From Limoniibacter endophyticus (GTDB taxonomy: Bacteria; Pseudomonadota; Alphaproteobacteria; Rhizobiales; Rhizobiaceae), in contig NZ_BMZO01000011.1 of NCBI RefSeq assembly GCF_014652835.1, positions 62,001 through 126,000 of the forward strand: a DNA stretch of 64,000 bases. The letters are read 5' to 3'. Shown in pieces: positions 60,242-64,000 of this stretch; position 1 is the first letter of the stretch, and every line of letters starts with the position of its first letter. A program made the position numbers and the translations under genes. The notes under the pieces were generated by a model. The model was given only the letters and a program-made list of their open reading frames with translations, searched no databases and had not been told where the DNA came from.

Positions 60242-60762
60242 TATGCGCCTCCGATTGGGCCACCAGTTTCCGAAGCTGGCAAGCGAACCGTATTGCGATA
60301 TTTGACGAGAGGGATTTCCACCATGCCGGTGGTATTGGCCTCACCGCCCTGCTCGACAGGCTCCTTCACGTAAGCCGCAAAGAGGCGGATAGAACCGTGA
60401 GCGTTGGCACCGACCGGAGCATCGGGAAACACGATCATGAACTCGCGCAGCCGCTTGTCACCAGCCGCGGCATAGCACTTGATCTGACCCGGATCCTCAG
60501 CGATCACACCAAAGGTATTTGACATTGTGCCAGGGTTCTTCGTTCCCATCTGCACGTCTTCATAGTCTTCATTGATATAGGGCTGAGTGATGGTTTGCTG
60601 GTCACCACCTAACGCGCCAGTGGAGGCCCATTTCGCGATAGGTGTCCAGTCACCAGATGTAACGTCGGAGAAGTCGTCAGCGGTGAGAAGCCCCATTGCT
60701 GGTGGAACGAAGAGGCCGCCCATGAAAATAAGCCTACCCGCCACAGGATACGTCTGAGCCAT
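60241..60762 (-). CDS. Major tail tube protein
   Basis: 173 residues. AQTYPVAGRLIFMGGLFVPPAMGLLTADDFSDVTSGDWTPIAKWASTGALGGDQQTITQPYI is typical of siphophage tail tubes of the lambda gpV/TP901 fold. Located upstream of the chaperone pair. Forms the tail tube. Confidence 0.75.
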   Translation of the reverse strand: MAQTYPVAGRLIFMGGLFVPPAMGLLTADDFSDVTSGDWTPIAKWASTGALGGDQQTITQPYINEDYEDVQMGTKNPGTMSNTFGVIAEDPGQIKCYAAAGDKRLREFMIVFPDAPVGANAHGSIRLFAAYVKEPVEQGGEANTTGMVEIPLVKYRNTVRLPASETGGPIGGA

Positions 60763-60800
60763 CGTACTGTCCTTTGATTGAGAGCTTGCCTAAGGCTCGG

Positions 60801-61238
60801 TCAGGCGAAGGCCTCGTATGAGACCGAGACGGGAACGAGCCACGATGGATCGTCCCTGATTGCTGTCGCGATATCCGGCTCTTTGGTGACACGAACGATC
60901 CTGCCGCCCGCCGTCATGCGGAAATCCATCGGAAAGTGTTCAGCGACTTTGCCGGCCAGCCTCGTTGCAGCTGATGCGCCACCATTCAGAGGCGTTGCTA
61001 TCGTGATCTGGAGAATGCCCGGACGCCGATGCGTCGGATTGTTGATGAATAAGCGCTGCGATACATTCGGGAGATGATTGATCCGCAGATAGCTTGGAGG
61101 CTTCGGAAATTCCTTGCCTGTGGCGTCCTTGCCGGGAAAAGCGACGTTCGGCCATGCAATCGTCAGCCCGGTTACCTGTGCCAGCCCGGCAGCCCTTGCA
61201 AAAAGCGCTGTGTCGATATCTTCCGCAATGCTCGGCAT
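60801..61238 (-). CDS. Tail terminator/completion-type phage protein
   Basis: 145 residues, MPSIAEDIDTALFARAAGLA then VTGLTIAWPNVAFPGKDATGKEFPKPPSYLRINHLPN. Beta-rich with GILQITIATPLNGGASAATRLAGKVAEHFP, in the pattern of tail terminator proteins (gpU/DUF4128). Located between tube and neck genes, consistent with the role. Confidence 0.65.
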   Translation of the reverse strand: MPSIAEDIDTALFARAAGLAQVTGLTIAWPNVAFPGKDATGKEFPKPPSYLRINHLPNVSQRLFINNPTHRRPGILQITIATPLNGGASAATRLAGKVAEHFPMDFRMTAGGRIVRVTKEPDIATAIRDDPSWLVPVSVSYEAFA

Positions 61239-61255
61239 GATGCTACCTGTCGATA

Positions 61256-61456
61256 ATGGATAATCAGACCGCCCTTGACGATCATGAAGTCGCAGACCGC
61301 CTCCACCGGATGGCGTTCGAGCTTGAGGGTTTGCGTGGTCAGACGACGCGGGGCGATACCGCTCTCAAGACGAGTAAAGCGGCTCTGCTACTGACGATGG
61401 CTGGCCTTATCCACGCGAGCGAACAGCACTCTTCGCCTCCGCAGTCGCGCGATTGA
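61256..61456 (+). CDS. Possible small plus-strand protein in the neck region
   Basis: 66 residues, MDNQTALDDHEVADRLHRMA then FELEGLRGQTTRGDTALKTSK. Starts 17 bases beyond the tail terminator start and overlaps the neck gene end by 50 bases. No good Shine-Dalgarno. It has natural protein composition and fills an otherwise empty 168-base gap between late genes. Possible moron. Confidence 0.4.
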   Translation: MDNQTALDDHEVADRLHRMAFELEGLRGQTTRGDTALKTSKAALLLTMAGLIHASEQHSSPPQSRD

Positions 61457-61823
61457 CATGGCTTTGCCAGTTCTGAACCGATAGGCGAACCATCCCGGCC
61501 CCTTGCCGCCCTTGCGCGCCGTATTCGACGGCAGCGGCATAGTTGGCAACGAACGAGGCGTAGATCGTGTCTCCGAGGTCAGCACCAGCGATAACCGCGG
61601 CATAGGGTGGCGCTTGGTAGCCATCACCCTCTGAACCTCGCATCGGAAGCGGACCATCCAGTGAGAGCGTCAAAGAGTTTCGAAGATAGCCGGTATCGAT
61701 AGGCGTCCGCTCTCGCACGTCCTCGACGACATATTGCGCAGCGGTCTTGAATACAGCGATCATGCGCGTCTGAGTTTTGGCTACCCAATCATCAATCGTT
61801 GCTGAAAAGTTTTGCTGTACCAT
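61407..61823 (-). CDS. Neck/head-tail joining protein, HK97 gp10-like
   Basis: 138 residues. VFKTAAQYVVEDVRERTPIDTGYLRNSLTLSLDG (about 24-57) is the pattern of HK97 gp10-like neck/tail completion proteins, with ANYAAAVEYGAQGRQGAGMVRLSVQNWQ later. Adjacent to head morphogenesis gene. Confidence 0.75.
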   Translation of the reverse strand: MVQQNFSATIDDWVAKTQTRMIAVFKTAAQYVVEDVRERTPIDTGYLRNSLTLSLDGPLPMRGSEGDGYQAPPYAAVIAGADLGDTIYASFVANYAAAVEYGAQGRQGAGMVRLSVQNWQSHVNRATAEAKSAVRSRG

Positions 61824-61827
61824 GGCG

Positions 61828-62856
61828 TTACGCCAGGTTGGTAAAGTATTCGATCCGGTAGTCTACGGCGCAACGGCAGTTGATCACTTCCCGCGCCGAT
61901 CCGCTTGGATCACATGGGTACTGCAAGCCATTCGAGAACAGCTCATTGATGCCGACGCTTTCGCTATCAAGGTTGCGGTGGCTGTCTCTGGTACGATTGT
62001 CCTTCGTAGCGCGCCATATCTTCCGCACTTGGTTCGCCTGAACATTGCCTGAGGCGACAAGCTGATCGAACGTATCGCGATGCGAGGCATTGAGCGCGCC
62101 GATGGTTTCGGTTCTGGTAATCGTCTCACCACGCAGAAGCAGATAGCTATCGGACAGCTTGCCAATCATTCTGTCGATCAAATGAAGAGGAATTGGCTTG
62201 GCGTCACGGATGGCATCCTCAACAGCCTTTTCGAACTGTCTGCGACGATCCCTTCGCTTGAGTGTCAGATAATGCCGCAGCCGATCTGGATCACCAGACA
62301 GCAAGTCTTGTCGCGCCGTGGTAACGTATTCCTCTTGCTTTGACGTAAGGCCCAGTATACCGCCCGTACGCCGCCCAGTGGAGCGATCCACGCGTCCTAC
62401 TATGTCGAGCGCCACCGAGCGAGGGTTTCGCCCGTATATGAGTCCCTGTGTCATGTGCTGGCGCGCAGCGAGAAGAACATCCTCGACAACCTGTACATTG
62501 CGACCAGATAGCTCGCGCATGAATTGCTCCGCACCCGGCGAACGGGCATCAAACCTCGCCACCAATCGAGCGCCATTCGGCTCACGCAGTATCGGCAACG
62601 CAGCAGTGGCAGCGATCCCGCCACCCACGAAAGCCTCTCTGACACCTTCCTCAAATAGCCGGAAAGCAACCGCATCAACATTCAGCGCGCGCAAGGCACC
62701 GTCGATATCACCACGCTCCAAGCGTTCAGCAATCCGTGTGATCTGCGCATTGCTTCGAAGATCATCAATAGCCGCGAGGAATGCAGCCTGTAGCAACGGC
62801 TCGAACTTCTCCGACAACAGACGCAAGCGCTGCCGCGCGTTGGGTTTACGAGCCAT
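61828..62856 (-). CDS. Minor head / head morphogenesis protein (SPP1 gp7/Mu F-like)
   Basis: 342 residues. The C-terminal domain ETITRTETIGALNASHRDTFDQ to RKIWRATKDNRTRDSHRNLDSES and GSAREVINCRCAVDY is the conserved minor-head motif of SPP1 gp7. N-terminal half is helical. Helps capsid assembly or DNA ejection. Usually next to the portal; here it follows the head-tail connector genes, a less usual position. Confidence 0.82.
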   Translation of the reverse strand: MARKPNARQRLRLLSEKFEPLLQAAFLAAIDDLRSNAQITRIAERLERGDIDGALRALNVDAVAFRLFEEGVREAFVGGGIAATAALPILREPNGARLVARFDARSPGAEQFMRELSGRNVQVVEDVLLAARQHMTQGLIYGRNPRSVALDIVGRVDRSTGRRTGGILGLTSKQEEYVTTARQDLLSGDPDRLRHYLTLKRRDRRRQFEKAVEDAIRDAKPIPLHLIDRMIGKLSDSYLLLRGETITRTETIGALNASHRDTFDQLVASGNVQANQVRKIWRATKDNRTRDSHRNLDSESVGINELFSNGLQYPCDPSGSAREVINCRCAVDYRIEYFTNLA

Positions 62857-62864
62857 TTCAGTTC

Positions 62865-63233
62865 CTATGCTGCGACGAAAGCGATGTATGCGACGGGCAA
62901 ACCAGCACCGGGTAGTGGTCGGAGGTCTTTGAGCACCCTCACCTTGCCGTCGACGGTGAACTCGTCAGACAGGGACGGCTCAAAGCTTGGGACCGCGAAG
63001 GTGATCTGATCCTCGGTGCCGACGATTAGCGTGCCGTCGATGAATTTCTGCTCGACGCGCTTCACCGTGGCTTGCAGCGTCTCTGTGGTGATAGTCGGTT
63101 CGCCTGGCACCCAAGGCGTTGTAGGATCAGGCTCACCCTGCACAATGCGAGATATCGTCACCATGCCCTGATTGAACCGGGTAAGCAGACGCGCGGCAGA
63201 GCCAGCCATTTTCGCATAGTCGAAGCCAGTCAT
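62865..63233 (-). CDS. Head-tail connector/closure-like phage protein
   Basis: 122 residues, MTGFDYAKMAGSAARLLTRF onward with TLIVGTEDQITFAVPSFEPSLSDEFTVDGKVRVLKDLRPLPGAGLPVAYI, a small beta-barrel pattern. Starts at a TGATG overlap with the gene upstream. Position between adaptor and head genes suggests head closure. Confidence 0.65.
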   Translation of the reverse strand: MTGFDYAKMAGSAARLLTRFNQGMVTISRIVQGEPDPTTPWVPGEPTITTETLQATVKRVEQKFIDGTLIVGTEDQITFAVPSFEPSLSDEFTVDGKVRVLKDLRPLPGAGLPVAYIAFVAA

Positions 63234-63694
63234 CACACCACCATGATTGCCGGAACGTGCGTGTCTGTTTTCAGGAACGGTGCAACGAGTCCTTCGATGA
63301 CGGTCAGTACTGGTTTTGCGTCCGCTACAGCATCGCCACCGGGGTTTGCGTATTGAACCTCGATCTCGCCAACCTTTTCACGAACGACCCGCCCTGCTCC
63401 GGTCACGATGATTGACAGCGAACCGGGCGTACGTAGCTCAGCCAGCGCGGCTTCGTACGCCGCATATTCGATGCGAGGCGGCACTTGATCCACGGCGATG
63501 CCCGGAACGCCTGTACGCGGCCAAGCGCGATCCTGAGTGGGGTCCGCAGGCTGACCTACGAACTTTGAGCCATAGGTGCCGTCAACGTACACGGAGCCGC
63601 GCATGAGCGCAGGAGCAACCGCACCAACTGGCACGTCATAGCCCATCGCCTCGGCATAGGCTGAAAATCCGTCTAGCGAACCATAGGGCGTCAT
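63233..63694 (-). CDS. Head-tail adaptor, DnaT-like family phage protein
   Basis: 153 residues. GSLDGFSAYAEAMGYDVPVGAVAPALMRGSVYVDGTYGSKFVG... AWPRTGVPGIAVDQVPPRIEYAAYEAALAELRTPGSLSI matches the phage family annotated as putative DnaT-like single-stranded DNA-binding proteins, which in head modules act as adaptor/connector. Structural role here is inferred from location. Confidence 0.7.
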   Translation of the reverse strand: MTPYGSLDGFSAYAEAMGYDVPVGAVAPALMRGSVYVDGTYGSKFVGQPADPTQDRAWPRTGVPGIAVDQVPPRIEYAAYEAALAELRTPGSLSIIVTGAGRVVREKVGEIEVQYANPGGDAVADAKPVLTVIEGLVAPFLKTDTHVPAIMVV

Positions 63695-63766
63695 ATAAGC
63701 CTCGCAAATTCAGTGAGTTGTTCTTAAATCCAGCACAAACACTGGCTCACTTTTAAGGAACCGATT

Positions 63767-64000
63767 ATGTCGCTAATGACGCTGATTGTTGCAGACCACA
63801 GTTCTCACACCTTCTCAGTCGAAGGGCCTATGAGTGATGATACAACTTGGACAGCCGCCGTTGCAGCCGCGATACACGAAGCCAAAAACGTAAGCTGCAC
63901 CACGGGCTCAGAAAACCCGCGGAACGAAGCCGATGAATATATGAAACTGATGAGATACACTCAGGTAGCCAAGGGATCGATTGTAGCTAGACCGCTTTGA
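63767..64000 (+). CDS. Small phage protein on the plus strand
   Basis: 77 residues, MSLMTLIVADHSSHTFSVEG then PMSDDTTWTAAVAAAIHEAKN, complete with its stop at the last base of the window. AAGGAA precedes the ATG. Opposite to the late genes, so a moron candidate or a gene of a rightward unit beyond the window. Unknown family. Confidence 0.6.
   Translation: MSLMTLIVADHSSHTFSVEGPMSDDTTWTAAVAAAIHEAKNVSCTTGSENPRNEADEYMKLMRYTQVAKGSIVARPL

Larger units (their letters stand above)
42837..64000. mobile_element. Temperate siphophage prophage, left part (right end outside the window)
   Basis: From the broken tRNA-Pro to the window end nearly all genes are phage-type. They comprise early small genes, lysis cassette, tail fibre, tip J, tail assembly, tape measure, tail chaperones, tail tube, tail completion, neck and minor head genes, in a lambda/HK97-like order read leftward. 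Terminase, portal, capsid, replication genes and the integrase are not seen and should lie to the right. Long contractile-sheath genes are absent, so a siphovirus tail is inferred. No gene in the visible part is obviously broken. Confidence 0.9.

Overview
The window looks like an alphaproteobacterial chromosome of the order Rhizobiales, most likely Brucellaceae (Brucella/Ochrobactrum). The indications are a BA14K-type antigen, a DUF1127 peptide, a DUF2842 protein, a two-domain LuxR solo, a trigger factor with a Lys/Ala-rich tail, and close familiarity of many proteins to that family. No database search was run, so the taxonomic call is by recognition only.

Bases 1-42700 are ordinary chromosome. 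1-3350: a leftward catabolic operon (two oligopeptide-type ABC ATPases, a VOC protein, a fumarylacetoacetate-hydrolase-family enzyme) divergent from a GntR/FadR regulator. 3440-9080: BA14K protein, methionine aminopeptidase, RadC, trigger factor and small proteins. 9332-10287: tRNA-Leu(TAG), followed by a decayed segment that ends in a 14-bp copy of the tRNA 3' end and holds a frameshifted exonuclease remnant and a lipoprotein. 11288-16943: a redox cluster (glyoxalase-like protein, gluconate-dehydrogenase-like small subunit plus GMC oxidoreductase, RHH protein, SDR, D-lactate dehydrogenase). 17086-18923: small protein, LuxR solo, DUF1127 peptide. 19136-29110: MetY, CoA-binding protein, enoyl-CoA-hydratase-like protein, thioesterase, cyclase, ribosomal L13/S9, agmatinase, ArgC, heme A synthase, DUF2842 and a membrane-anchored ATPase-like protein. 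29282-35972: TetR regulator with a twin operator, periplasmic protein, decayed IS1182-like transposase, Wza-like export lipoprotein, sugar-phosphate transferase and fructose-bisphosphatase. 36319-38013: queE-queD-queC for 7-deazaguanine synthesis. 38468-42281: an iron(III)-type ABC importer.

At 42798 the 5' half of a tRNA-Pro(GGG) gene stops abruptly in the anticodon loop, and everything from there to 64000 reads as a temperate siphophage prophage whose right end lies outside the window. Its left part has rightward small early genes. One set is a short operon with a perfect inverted-repeat operator between its -35 and -10, a 71-aa protein, an HTH protein, a 31-aa peptide, a Clp-fold serine protease and a 70-aa protein. 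Leftward late genes follow: holin-like protein, overlapping spanin pair, GH24 endolysin, tail fibres, tip protein J, tail assembly proteins, tape measure, tail chaperones, tail tube, tail completion, neck and head-morphogenesis genes. Rightward cargo genes (P63C protein at 48202; a three-gene membrane/lipoprotein cassette at 57994-59505; small genes at 61256 and 63767) interrupt the late block and look like morons.

The best candidates for something new are the acr-aca-like early operon with its protease, the moron cassette, the P63C locus with its repeated operator-like sites, and the two tRNA-associated integration scars.
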